Positions 1-6,704 of a stretch of 64,000 nucleotides of DNA are shown here, in pieces (position 1 is the stretch's first letter; every line of letters starts with the position of its first letter). The notes under the pieces were generated by a model. That model ran no database searches, had not been told where the DNA came from, and saw only the letters and a list, made by a program, of their open reading frames with translations. This stretch comes from CAZIZT01 sp964544085 (lineage in GTDB: Bacteria; Campylobacterota_A; Desulfurellia; Desulfurellales; Hippeaceae), in contig CAZIZT010000007.1 of NCBI GenBank assembly GCA_964544085.1, forward strand, positions 96,948 to 160,947, in the 5' to 3' direction. The translations under genes and the position numbers were made by a program.

Positions 1-162
1 GTGGGCAACGGCCCAAAGGTGCTCAGGGAAATAGACATGGTGGGAAACGACTTTGGTGTTGAGGTGGGCACCTGTGGCAAGTCCGGTCAGGGGGTGCCTG
101 TAACAGATGGTGAGCCCACACTGAGAATACCTTCAATTCTTGTCGGAGGTAGTGCGCTATAG
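1..162 (+). CDS. tldD: TldD protease subunit, C-terminal fragment (cut by window edge)
   Basis: Frame 1 is open from the first base and ends at TAG 160-162, giving the last 53 residues of a protein. The tail contains IDMVGNDF, CGKSGQGVPV and PTLRIPSILVGG, the pattern that closes TldD-family proteins (CGK-GQ-VPVG-G-PTL-I---TVGG). TldD works with PmbA/TldE as a metalloprotease on unfolded or modified peptides; the catalytic part lies upstream of this window. Its TAG stop overlaps the proposed ATA start of truA (159-161), so the two genes are probably translationally coupled. Only the end is visible, so PmbA is the main alternative; the CGK/GQ motif favours TldD. Confidence 0.75.
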   Translation: MGNGPKVLREIDMVGNDFGVEVGTCGKSGQGVPVTDGEPTLRIPSILVGGSAL

Positions 163-902
163 CACGGCTCTGCGCACGCATCGCCTACGACGGTACCGCT
201 TATAGCGGGTTTCAGATCCAACCGGACGCAGATACGATTCAGGGGAGGATAGAAGCCGCTCTTTCCAGCATTTACAACAGGCCCGTACGGATAAACTTTG
301 CTGGCAGAACGGATGCTGGTGTTCATGCCCTTGCGCAGTACATAGATTTTTCCTCACCCTTTTACATACCGCCAGATGGGCTAATTAAGGGGCTAAACTC
401 TTTGCTGCCGCCCGATATCAGGGTGTGTGAGCTTAAAGGTGTGCCCGATAGCTTTCATAGCAGATACAGCGCACTATACAGGGAGTACACTTACCTCATC
501 CACAACTCTGAGCGTGCTAGTCCTTTTCTGTACAGGTACAGCTGGTGGGTTGGAACACCCCTTGATATAGGATTGATGAGGTTGGCCTCGCAGCAGTTTG
601 TGGGATATAAGGATTTTTCTTTTGTTGCAAATGAACCAGCGGAAAAAGATTGCAGAAGAGTCGTTTATTTCCTGCGGGTCTCAAGAAAAAGGGGTTTTGT
701 GGTTGTTCACATCAGGGCAAACGCATTCCTGAGAGGCATGGTTAGAAATATTGTTGGTTTGCTTGTAGCGTTTGGGACAAAGCGCTTGAAAATGGATATG
801 AGTGGTAATATAATCGACAGACAGGCGGAAATTAAGGCGTACAAAGCTCCGCCTGAGGGGCTGTTTTTAAGTAGGGTGGTGTATCCAGAAGGAGGGTTAT
901 AG
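159..902 (+). CDS. truA: tRNA pseudouridine(38-40) synthase TruA, probable non-AUG start
   Basis: Converts uridine to pseudouridine at positions 38-40 of the tRNA anticodon arm. From codon 159 the frame reads about 247 residues, normal for the family. The N-terminal strand RIAYDGTAYSGFQ is at residues 7-19 and the catalytic motif GRTDAGVHA has Asp52. The C-terminal half has FLRGMVRNIVG. The frame has no ATG or GTG between its upstream stop (TAG 150-152) and the catalytic Asp; the first standard start is TTG 402, far inside the domain. An ATA at 159 sits 8 bases after GGAGGT (145-150) and overlaps the tldD stop, giving exactly the usual N-terminal length. Alternative: start at GTG 152 with a frameshift caused by the tandem CGCA CGCA at 173-180. 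Function is secure; the start is not. Confidence 0.85.
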   Translation: MARLCARIAYDGTAYSGFQIQPDADTIQGRIEAALSSIYNRPVRINFAGRTDAGVHALAQYIDFSSPFYIPPDGLIKGLNSLLPPDIRVCELKGVPDSFHSRYSALYREYTYLIHNSERASPFLYRYSWWVGTPLDIGLMRLASQQFVGYKDFSFVANEPAEKDCRRVVYFLRVSRKRGFVVVHIRANAFLRGMVRNIVGLLVAFGTKRLKMDMSGNIIDRQAEIKAYKAPPEGLFLSRVVYPEGGL

Positions 903-904
903 GG

Positions 905-1186
905 ATGATAACCTCAGAAGAGGTAAGGCGAATAGCACGCCTTGCTATGCTTGAGCTTAAGGATGAGGACGTTGATCGATTTGCTGCGCAGTTCAATGAT
1001 ATACTACAGTATATGGAGGAGATAAACGCCCTTGATCTGTCCGATCAGGAGGCGGCGTTTCATATCACAGAGCTCAAGAATGTCTTCAGGGACGATGAGC
1101 TAAAACCTTCAACCGATCGAGAGGAGATCCTGAAGAACGCACCTGAAGAGGCGGAAGGTTTCTTCAAGGTGCCAAGGGTCATATAG
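905..1186 (+). CDS. gatC: Asp/Glu-tRNA amidotransferase subunit GatC
   Basis: A 93-residue GatC. In the GatCAB complex this small subunit wraps around GatA and GatB and stabilises the enzyme that converts Glu-tRNA(Gln) and/or Asp-tRNA(Asn) to the amide form. Family features visible are the N-terminal helix EEVRRIARLAMLEL, the middle segment FNDILQYMEEINALD, and the closing segment with DELKPSTDR followed by APEEAEGFFKVPRVI. ATG 905 lies 2 bases after the truA stop. gatA follows after 9 bases, so gatC and gatA are co-transcribed; gatB is not in this window. Confidence 0.95.
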   Translation: MITSEEVRRIARLAMLELKDEDVDRFAAQFNDILQYMEEINALDLSDQEAAFHITELKNVFRDDELKPSTDREEILKNAPEEAEGFFKVPRVI

Positions 1187-1195
1187 GGGTTTTCA

Positions 1196-2623
1196 ATGCT
1201 TTACAGGAAGACTCTTCACGAATTGATAGAGCTTGTTAACGGCGGCGAAATAACGCCACGGGATGTTTACGAGGACCTGCTTAAGCGCATAAGAAAGAAG
1301 GATGATGAAATAAACGCTTATGTTACGGTTTTTGAAGAGTATGAGGAGTATTCACAGCATATAGAAAACAATCTGCTCTCTGGTTTACCTGTGGCTATAA
1401 AGGATAACATCCATATAAAGGACAAAACAACCACCTGCTCATCGAGGATACTTCACAATTACCGTGCAATATTTGATGCAACATGTGTGAAAAAACTCAA
1501 AGCTGCAGGTGCAACCTTCATTGGAAAAACCAACCTTGACGAATTCGCCATGGGATCATCGACCGAGACATCGTACTTTGGTACGACGCGCAATCCGTGG
1601 GATACCACACGGATACCGGGTGGCTCAAGTGGCGGCAGTACAGCTGCTGTTGCCTGTGGCGAGGCTATAGCAGCCATTGGATCGGATACGGGCGGCTCGA
1701 TCAGGCAACCGGCTGCCCTTTGTGGCGTTGTGGGTCTTAAGCCCACATACGGTAGAGTCTCAAGATACGGACTTGTTGCATTCGCATCGAGTCTTGATCA
1801 GATCGGTCCTGTAACGCGAGACGTTAGGGATGCCGCAATTCTGCTTACAATTATTGCCGGCAGGGATCCGATGGACTCTACGAGCGCTGATGTGCCTGTT
1901 GAGGATTTTACGCGCTACGTTGATATGCCTGTCGCCGGCATGAAGGTGGCTGTATACGATAAGGTGTTCGGGGACTGCTCGGCGGGCGTCCAGCGTGCCA
2001 TGGAGGATAGCATTAGGATTTTCGAAAAGCTGGGCTGTAAGCTTGAGAGCGTGGACCTGCCGCATGCGAAGTATGCAGTTTCCGATTACTACATTATCGC
2101 GCCCGCTGAGGCGTCAAGCAATCTGGAGCGGTACGACGGCGTTAAGTACGGCTTTAGAGCAGAAGACTACAATGATTTGAGGGATATGTACGTAAGGACC
2201 AGATCCGATGGCTTTGGTGATGAGGTTAAACGAAGGATTATGTTGGGCACATACGTGCTCTCGAGCGGTTACTACGATGATTACTATCTGAAGGCTCAGA
2301 AGCTAAGAGGGCTGATAAAGAGGGATTTTGATGAGGTATTCAAAAGCTACGATGCCATAATAGCGCCAACAACGCCAACGGAGGCGTTCAAGATAGGTGA
2401 AAAGGTGAATAATCCGCTGCAGATGTATCTTTCGGACATATTCACAATCCCGGCAAATCTTGCGGCTATACCAGCCATAAGTATACCGAATGGGTTGACA
2501 CAGAATAACCTGCCGGTCGGATTGCAGATAATGGCGAACGTTTTTAGGGAAGATGTTATTTTCAGGTTGGCTGGCGCTTTTGAGCGAGAGTATAATATTT
2601 TAGATAAATTACCACTTGATTGA
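1196..2623 (+). CDS. gatA: Asp/Glu-tRNA amidotransferase subunit GatA
   Basis: The 475-residue amidase subunit releases ammonia from glutamine (or asparagine) for transfer onto misacylated tRNA. The amidase-signature triad is visible: the catalytic Lys in VAIKDNIHIKD, the glycine/serine loop GGSSGGSTAAVA with the cis-Ser, and the nucleophile Ser in GSDTGGSIRQPAALCG. LKPTYGRVSRYGLVAFASS and GPVTRDV are also typical. Length and ends are complete. It starts 9 bases after gatC. Presence of GatCAB implies the organism lacks at least one of GlnRS or AsnRS, or uses tRNA-dependent Asn/Gln synthesis. Confidence 0.97.
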   Translation: MLYRKTLHELIELVNGGEITPRDVYEDLLKRIRKKDDEINAYVTVFEEYEEYSQHIENNLLSGLPVAIKDNIHIKDKTTTCSSRILHNYRAIFDATCVKKLKAAGATFIGKTNLDEFAMGSSTETSYFGTTRNPWDTTRIPGGSSGGSTAAVACGEAIAAIGSDTGGSIRQPAALCGVVGLKPTYGRVSRYGLVAFASSLDQIGPVTRDVRDAAILLTIIAGRDPMDSTSADVPVEDFTRYVDMPVAGMKVAVYDKVFGDCSAGVQRAMEDSIRIFEKLGCKLESVDLPHAKYAVSDYYIIAPAEASSNLERYDGVKYGFRAEDYNDLRDMYVRTRSDGFGDEVKRRIMLGTYVLSSGYYDDYYLKAQKLRGLIKRDFDEVFKSYDAIIAPTTPTEAFKIGEKVNNPLQMYLSDIFTIPANLAAIPAISIPNGLTQNNLPVGLQIMANVFREDVIFRLAGAFEREYNILDKLPLD

Positions 2624-2633
2624 GGTTTTGAAA

Positions 2634-3020
2634 ATGGGTGAGATCTGGATAAAAATCGATTTGAGTAATGGTGAGAGTTATATAGGATCTGTCAGTGGCA
2701 CCTACGATATAACCGATGAGGATGACTTCATGCTCTTTCTTGAAGAGCAGGCGTATATGGGACTGAAGCTGAATAACGTACATCTTTGTCAGAAGGACGA
2801 AAACGGAAAACTCAAACTAACCCCACTGGACGCAGGGGATTCTATATACAAGGGCAGCCTGATTATAATGAACATAGACAACATCCTTACAATCAAATTC
2901 TTAAAAGAAGATTCTGATATCGTTAAGCAGCTCAGAAAAAAGATCCAGAGGGAGCAGAAACCCTTAAAGGATGCAAAAAATGTGTTAAATTTCAGGCTAA
3001 CGAAAAAGGAGTATGTTTAG
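2634..3020 (+). CDS. Uncharacterised 128-residue protein between gatA and a SufT-like gene
   Basis: I do not recognise this family. The ATG at 2634 is preferred over TTG 2616 because GAGG (2622-2625) precedes it and the TTG overlaps the end of gatA. The N-terminal half alternates short beta-like stretches (IWIKIDLSNGESYIG, DDFMLFLEE, LNNVHLC, GSLIIMNIDNILTIKFL). The C-terminus is a charged Lys/Gln-rich helix. There is no signal peptide, membrane span or catalytic motif. The beta-rich half with 'NG-S-IGSVSG' resembles a small barrel such as an Sm/PilZ-like or DUF-type fold, but that is a guess. It lies 10 bases after gatA and 3 bases before the next gene, so it belongs to this operon. Confidence 0.7.
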   Translation: MGEIWIKIDLSNGESYIGSVSGTYDITDEDDFMLFLEEQAYMGLKLNNVHLCQKDENGKLKLTPLDAGDSIYKGSLIIMNIDNILTIKFLKEDSDIVKQLRKKIQREQKPLKDAKNVLNFRLTKKEYV

Positions 3021-3023
3021 TCT

Positions 3024-3329
3024 ATGGGTAAATTAACGAAGAAGGATGTGATTGAGGCACTCTACGATGTGATCGACCCGGAAATCGGATTGGATATTGT
3101 AAATCTCGGTTTTCTCTATTCTGTGGATGTGGATGATGAGGACAGGGTAAAGATCGTCATGACGTTAACTGTACCGGGCTGTCCCTTGATTGCTCCGATT
3201 CAGGATGAGATAGTGTCCAAGCTTGAGAGCATCGGGGCAAAGGATGTGTTTGTGGATATTGTTTGGGATCCGCCATGGAACCCGAATATGATGAGCCAGG
3301 AGGCAAGGAAGAGACTCCTTGGTGAGTAA
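3024..3329 (+). CDS. MIP18/SufT (DUF59) family iron-sulfur assembly protein
   Basis: A 101-residue single-domain protein of the MIP18/PaaD/SufT family, whose members help mature or deliver Fe-S clusters. Visible family marks are VIDPEIGLDIVNLGFLYSV at the N-terminus, MTLTVPGCPL with the conserved Cys near residue 53, and the closing VWDPPWNPNMMSQEAR. The length matches stand-alone SufT-like proteins. Its TAA overlaps the ATG of the next gene by one base (TAATG), indicating coupling. No other Fe-S assembly genes are nearby, so the client is unknown; housekeeping and hydrogenase or SDH Fe-S proteins are possible. Confidence 0.9.
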   Translation: MGKLTKKDVIEALYDVIDPEIGLDIVNLGFLYSVDVDDEDRVKIVMTLTVPGCPLIAPIQDEIVSKLESIGAKDVFVDIVWDPPWNPNMMSQEARKRLLGE

Positions 3330-4069
3330 TGGGTGTCGGCTGTGCTATCATTACACTCAATGAGGCCGAGACGCTCGCAAGGACACTGGAGAGTGTCTCG
3401 TTTTGCGATGAAATCGTTGTAGTGGATTCTGGTAGCACGGACGACACAATCGATATAGCCCGGCGCTACACCGATAAGGTGTACGTGAAGCGCTGGGAAG
3501 GTTATGGAAAGCAGAAAAATTTCGCCATCTCCAGATTATCGACCGATTGGGTGTTGAGTGTTGATGCAGATGAGGTGGTAACCAGCAGTTTGCGCGATAG
3601 TATCATTTCTGCAATTTCCAGACCCGCCTTTGATGCCTATCTTATAAACATTCAGCTCGTTTTCCTCGGTAAGCCTTTGAGGTTTGGTGGCACATACCCA
3701 GACTACCACTTACGACTTTTTAAAAAAGAGGTATGTCGTTTTGACGAGAGTGGTGTTCACGAGCGTGCTGTTTGTCACTGTAAAACGGGCAAACTGAAGG
3801 GCGTTATGCTTCATTACAGCTACAGGGACTTAAGTGATTATCTTGAGAAGTTCAACAAATATACCACGCTGATAGCGAAGAAGCATCACGAAGCAGAAAA
3901 AAGGGTTTCGAAGCTTTTTCCCTTTTTGCGCATTTCATTTGAGCTTTTCAAACGCATAGTGTTAAAAGGGGCGTTCCTTGATGGCTATGAGGGTATGCTC
4001 TATGCTACTCTTTCGAGCTTTTACACCTTTGTGAAGTACGCAAAGCTCATCGAGATGCAGGAGCGCTGA
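3329..4069 (+). CDS. Family 2 glycosyltransferase, LPS core (WaaE/KdtX-like)
   Basis: A 246-residue GT-A fold glycosyltransferase. Residues 5-12 are CAIITLNE, followed by EIVVVDSGSTDDT for nucleotide-sugar binding and VLSVDADEVV as the metal-binding DxD. Later segments (RFGGTYPDYHLRLF, GVHERAV, and LHYSYRDLSDYLEKFNKY) are those of WaaE/KdtX-like enzymes that add a sugar to the LPS inner core. No membrane span apart from a hydrophobic C-terminal helix. It is sandwiched by single-base stop/start overlaps with both neighbours, and the next gene is also an envelope polysaccharide enzyme. The sugar and acceptor cannot be read from the sequence. Confidence 0.88.
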   Translation: MGVGCAIITLNEAETLARTLESVSFCDEIVVVDSGSTDDTIDIARRYTDKVYVKRWEGYGKQKNFAISRLSTDWVLSVDADEVVTSSLRDSIISAISRPAFDAYLINIQLVFLGKPLRFGGTYPDYHLRLFKKEVCRFDESGVHERAVCHCKTGKLKGVMLHYSYRDLSDYLEKFNKYTTLIAKKHHEAEKRVSKLFPFLRISFELFKRIVLKGAFLDGYEGMLYATLSSFYTFVKYAKLIEMQER

Positions 4070-4830
4070 TGGTGTACATAGCGTTGTTTTTCCTTGCTCT
4101 GATCGTGTTTCTTGCTCGTTTCAATTTTTTCAGGGTACCGAAAAAGGGTGTTCTTGTCTTGCTCTATCACCGTGTGAGCAACGAAAAGAGACCCTCGGGT
4201 GTGGGAAAATTCGCAGTTAGCCCAGAAACTTTCAGATGGCAGTTGAGGTTTCTTAAACGGATGGGCTATGTATCCATATTGCCAGAAGAGCTTGAATCCA
4301 TCGTTGAAAGTGGATTATGGAAGAGGAAAAGGTTTGTGATTATAACGTTCGATGATGGCTATTATGACAACCTTTCTGCTGCAGAGATCATGAAAAACGA
4401 AGGCTTTAGAGGCATCTTTTTTATATCCACAGCCTACATAGGCTCACAGCTTGACGGAATACAAATGATGAGCGCGCAGCAGATAGACATGTTGCTTGCC
4501 CTCGGAATGAGGATTGGTTCGCATTCTCATGAGCATGTTAAGCTATCTGCATTAAGTGACAATGAGATAAAATACCAGGTGGACCAATCTTTAAGGATTC
4601 TGTCGGCGTTTTGTGGCGTGCGTGATTTTGCCTATCCTTTCGGCGATTATGATAGCCGTGTGCTTAAAATTGTGCGCTCCTGTGGCATAGAAAGAGCCTA
4701 TATCATCGGGCAGCGAATATTTGATCCACAACGAGATTCATCTTTAGAGATTCCACGTGCTATCGTGAGATCCGATACTACAAAACTGGACTTCTATCTG
4801 CTTGTAACACGCGGCAGGTCTAAGTTTTAA
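4069..4830 (+). CDS. Membrane-anchored polysaccharide deacetylase (NodB-like)
   Basis: A 253-residue NodB-homology (carbohydrate esterase 4) protein. An N-terminal hydrophobic segment (residues 2-22) anchors it in the inner membrane. VLLYHRVS starts the domain. IITFDDGYYDN holds the catalytic and metal Asp pair, SHSHEHVKLS the metal His pair, and FAYPFGDYD the third motif. It probably removes N-acetyl groups from a cell-envelope polysaccharide. The ATG overlaps the stop of the glycosyltransferase gene (TGATG), supporting a shared envelope role. The substrate (LPS sugar, poly-GlcNAc or undecaprenyl-linked sugar) is not determinable. Confidence 0.88.
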   Translation: MVYIALFFLALIVFLARFNFFRVPKKGVLVLLYHRVSNEKRPSGVGKFAVSPETFRWQLRFLKRMGYVSILPEELESIVESGLWKRKRFVIITFDDGYYDNLSAAEIMKNEGFRGIFFISTAYIGSQLDGIQMMSAQQIDMLLALGMRIGSHSHEHVKLSALSDNEIKYQVDQSLRILSAFCGVRDFAYPFGDYDSRVLKIVRSCGIERAYIIGQRIFDPQRDSSLEIPRAIVRSDTTKLDFYLLVTRGRSKF

Positions 4831-4847
4831 GTGGCAATTAATTTTTC

Positions 4848-4875
4848 TTGACTTTCGAAAAAAAATCAATAAAAT
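4848..4875 (+). promoter_or_regulatory. Promoter for the acetate permease gene
   Basis: TTGACT at 4848-4853 and TAAAAT at 4870-4875 are 16 bases apart in an AT-rich gap after the deacetylase stop. GGAGGT (4925-4930) precedes the ATG at 4936, leaving an untranslated leader of about 50 bases. Confidence 0.6.
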
Positions 4876-4935
4876 TCATACAAATAATTAAATGAGGGTT
4901 GATGTTTCCTATTATCTTTGGAGTGGAGGTGTTTT

Positions 4936-5493
4936 ATGGCTGAGGGAAAAGTTGCTAATCCTGGTCCTTTAGGGTTGGCAGGGTTTGCTCTAACGACATT
5001 TGTTCTCAGTTGCCAGAATGCAGGGCTGATACCTAACGAGGGTGGCCTGTGGGCCATGGTGCCACTTGCAATGTTCTACGGTGGCTTGATTCAGTTAGTA
5101 GCTGGTATTCTTGAGTTCAGGACCGGTAACACATTTGGTGTGGCGGCATTCAGCTCATACGGTGCATTCTGGATGGCACTGGCATTCTTAGTAATTTTCA
5201 TGAAGATCGGTATTATTCCGGGAAAGGCCTTTGGTGATGCTCTTGGCATTACGTTGCTGGCCTGGACCATCTTTACGACCTACATGACGATACTTACGTT
5301 CTTTTCCAAACACGGCACTTTGATTGCGATATTCGTCGTACTTGAGATTACATTCATACTGCTGGTACTGGGGCACTACTCCGGTAGCACTGGTATTACC
5401 CGCATCGGTGGATGGACGGGTATAATAACCGCTTTCCTTGCCTGGTATGGCTCATGGGAGGGTATAAAGCCCCAGTTTACAGCCGCGGAGTAG
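4936..5493 (+). CDS. satP: Acetate/succinate uptake permease, GPR1/FUN34/YaaH family
   Basis: A 185-residue integral membrane protein with six predicted hydrophobic helices. The family signature is at residues 7-18 (NPGPLGLAGFAL), followed by FYGGLIQLVAGILEFRTGNTFG and FGSYG-like 'AAFSSYGAFWM'. YaaH/SatP proteins import acetate (and succinate) with protons. ATG 4936 follows GGAGGT by 5 bases; an in-frame TTG at 4918 has no ribosome site. It stands alone between its own promoter and a strong terminator. A dedicated acetate permease fits the complete C4-dicarboxylate/TCA segment downstream. 'satP' is by homology; substrate unproven. Confidence 0.9.
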   Translation: MAEGKVANPGPLGLAGFALTTFVLSCQNAGLIPNEGGLWAMVPLAMFYGGLIQLVAGILEFRTGNTFGVAAFSSYGAFWMALAFLVIFMKIGIIPGKAFGDALGITLLAWTIFTTYMTILTFFSKHGTLIAIFVVLEITFILLVLGHYSGSTGITRIGGWTGIITAFLAWYGSWEGIKPQFTAAE

Positions 5494-5511
5494 GGGGTAA
5501 GCATAGGATAG

Positions 5512-5542
5512 CGGGGGGTTGACAAAAACCCCCCGTTTTTTT
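5512..5542 (+). terminator. Rho-independent terminator of the acetate permease gene (contains a promoter)
   Basis: Stem CGGGGGGTT (5512-5520) pairs with AACCCCCCG (5527-5535) around loop GACAAA, followed by seven T (5536-5542). The end of the left arm and the loop also supply the -35 TTGACA of the next promoter. Confidence 0.92.
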
Positions 5543-5547
5543 ATACT
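5519..5547 (+). promoter_or_regulatory. Promoter for the Xre-cupin gene, embedded in the upstream terminator
   Basis: TTGACA (5519-5524) and TATACT (5542-5547) are exactly 17 bases apart. The spacer is the right arm and T-run of the upstream terminator. A ribosome site TGGAGGA (5571-5577) precedes ATG 5586. Confidence 0.8.
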
Positions 5548-5585
5548 TACACCCTAATTGTTGGGAGAGATGGAGGAAGTATCCT

Positions 5586-6128
5586 ATGAACATGTCAGAA
5601 AAGATTAAGACCAGAAGGAAAAAGCTGGGTTTGACCCTTAAAGCGCTCGCCGAGCGCGTAGGTTGCACGGATGCTTATATCTCTCAGATAGAGACCGGTA
5701 AAGCCGTGCCGTCTATTAGCGTGCTCCAGAAAATAGCTAACGCTCTCGATGTTCAGATAAGGGATCTTTTGTCTGATGAGCGCGGTCAGGATAAGATCTT
5801 CTTGTCCAAAGGAGAAAGAACGCAGATCATATACCCGGGAAGTCACATTTACGCAGAACTTTTAGTCTCTCGCATATCGGATAAGTCGATGGAGCCGCTC
5901 TACAAGGTGATACCGGTTGGATGTGCATCCATGAAAGAGCATAAGCATCCGGGCGAGGAGTTTGGGTATATCTTGAAAGGCAAGCTTGAGCTACGTGTAG
6001 GCGATCAGGTTAAAGTGCTTGAGCCTGGCGACAGTTTCTATTTCTCCAGTACACTGCCTCACTCCTACAGGAATGTGGGGGATGTTGATGTTGAGACTAT
6101 ATGGGTTGTAAGCCCTCCGGTTCTATAA
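5586..6128 (+). CDS. Xre-family regulator with C-terminal cupin sensor
   Basis: A 180-residue transcription regulator. Residues 4-60 form an HTH_3 domain (IKTRRKKLGLTLKALAERVG, then CTDAYISQIETGKAVPSI). The second half is a cupin barrel with KEHKHPGEEFGYILKGKLEL, GDSFYF and PHSYRN, carrying possible metal ligands (His-His-Glu and a later His). Such Xre-cupin proteins (PuuR/SutR type) sense small metabolites. It directly follows the acetate permease, so that gene is a candidate target. Its 3' end overlaps that of convergent rsmG by 6 bases. The ligand is unknown. Confidence 0.9.
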   Translation: MNMSEKIKTRRKKLGLTLKALAERVGCTDAYISQIETGKAVPSISVLQKIANALDVQIRDLLSDERGQDKIFLSKGERTQIIYPGSHIYAELLVSRISDKSMEPLYKVIPVGCASMKEHKHPGEEFGYILKGKLELRVGDQVKVLEPGDSFYFSSTLPHSYRNVGDVDVETIWVVSPPVL

Positions 6129-6704
6129 TCTGTATAGCGTTGCTCTGATCCGGTTTGTCGAAGCGGACGCAACAGAAGGAAGGGGCAGGTGGTTTGTCGG
6201 TGCCTCAAATGCTACAAGCCACCTGCTTTTTTCTTTTAATGCGCTGATCATATCGCCGGTTAGCTTTAATCCCCTTACGGTCGCTACGTCGAATCCGCCC
6301 TCTTCTACCTGTTCGAGAGGGGTTCTGCAAATGCTGCAGGTTATACCAAGTTTTGCGCAGACGTAAGATAGGAAGGCGCTTTTCTTTGCGTTTGGCTCAA
6401 CCAACACAACATCGAGGGCGGGATTTGTGAGTTTTATGATTAGTCCTGGTATGCCCGCACCGCTTCCCACATCGATAATACGCTTGAGTGATAGCTGCTC
6501 AGTAATTTTAAAGAACAGTAGTGATGGAGCAATGAGGATATTGATAAGCTCACTGTCGCAGTTGAGTTTTCTCGAGTAGAGATTGATGTGTTTGTTCCAT
6601 TTTTTCAGCGTTTCAATGTAGGATATGAACTGCTGTGTGTCTGCAGGATATACACCTGCTCTTCTGAAAGTGGTATCAAGCAGTGCTTTTAAATCTGTTT
6701 CCAT
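6123..6704 (-). CDS. rsmG: 16S rRNA (guanine527-N7) methyltransferase RsmG
   Basis: A 193-residue SAM-dependent methyltransferase. It has NLYSRK in the N-terminal region, the SAM-binding IIDVGSGAGIPGL, then VVLVEPNAKKSAFL and VATVRGL, in the order of GidB/RsmG. It is last in the rpmH-to-rsmG run. ATG 6704 lies inside the end of mnmG (29-base overlap), so it is translationally coupled. Slightly short compared with the usual 205-240 residues, but with all motifs present. Confidence 0.95.
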   Translation of the reverse strand: METDLKALLDTTFRRAGVYPADTQQFISYIETLKKWNKHINLYSRKLNCDSELINILIAPSLLFFKITEQLSLKRIIDVGSGAGIPGLIIKLTNPALDVVLVEPNAKKSAFLSYVCAKLGITCSICRTPLEQVEEGGFDVATVRGLKLTGDMISALKEKSRWLVAFEAPTNHLPLPSVASASTNRIRATLYRL

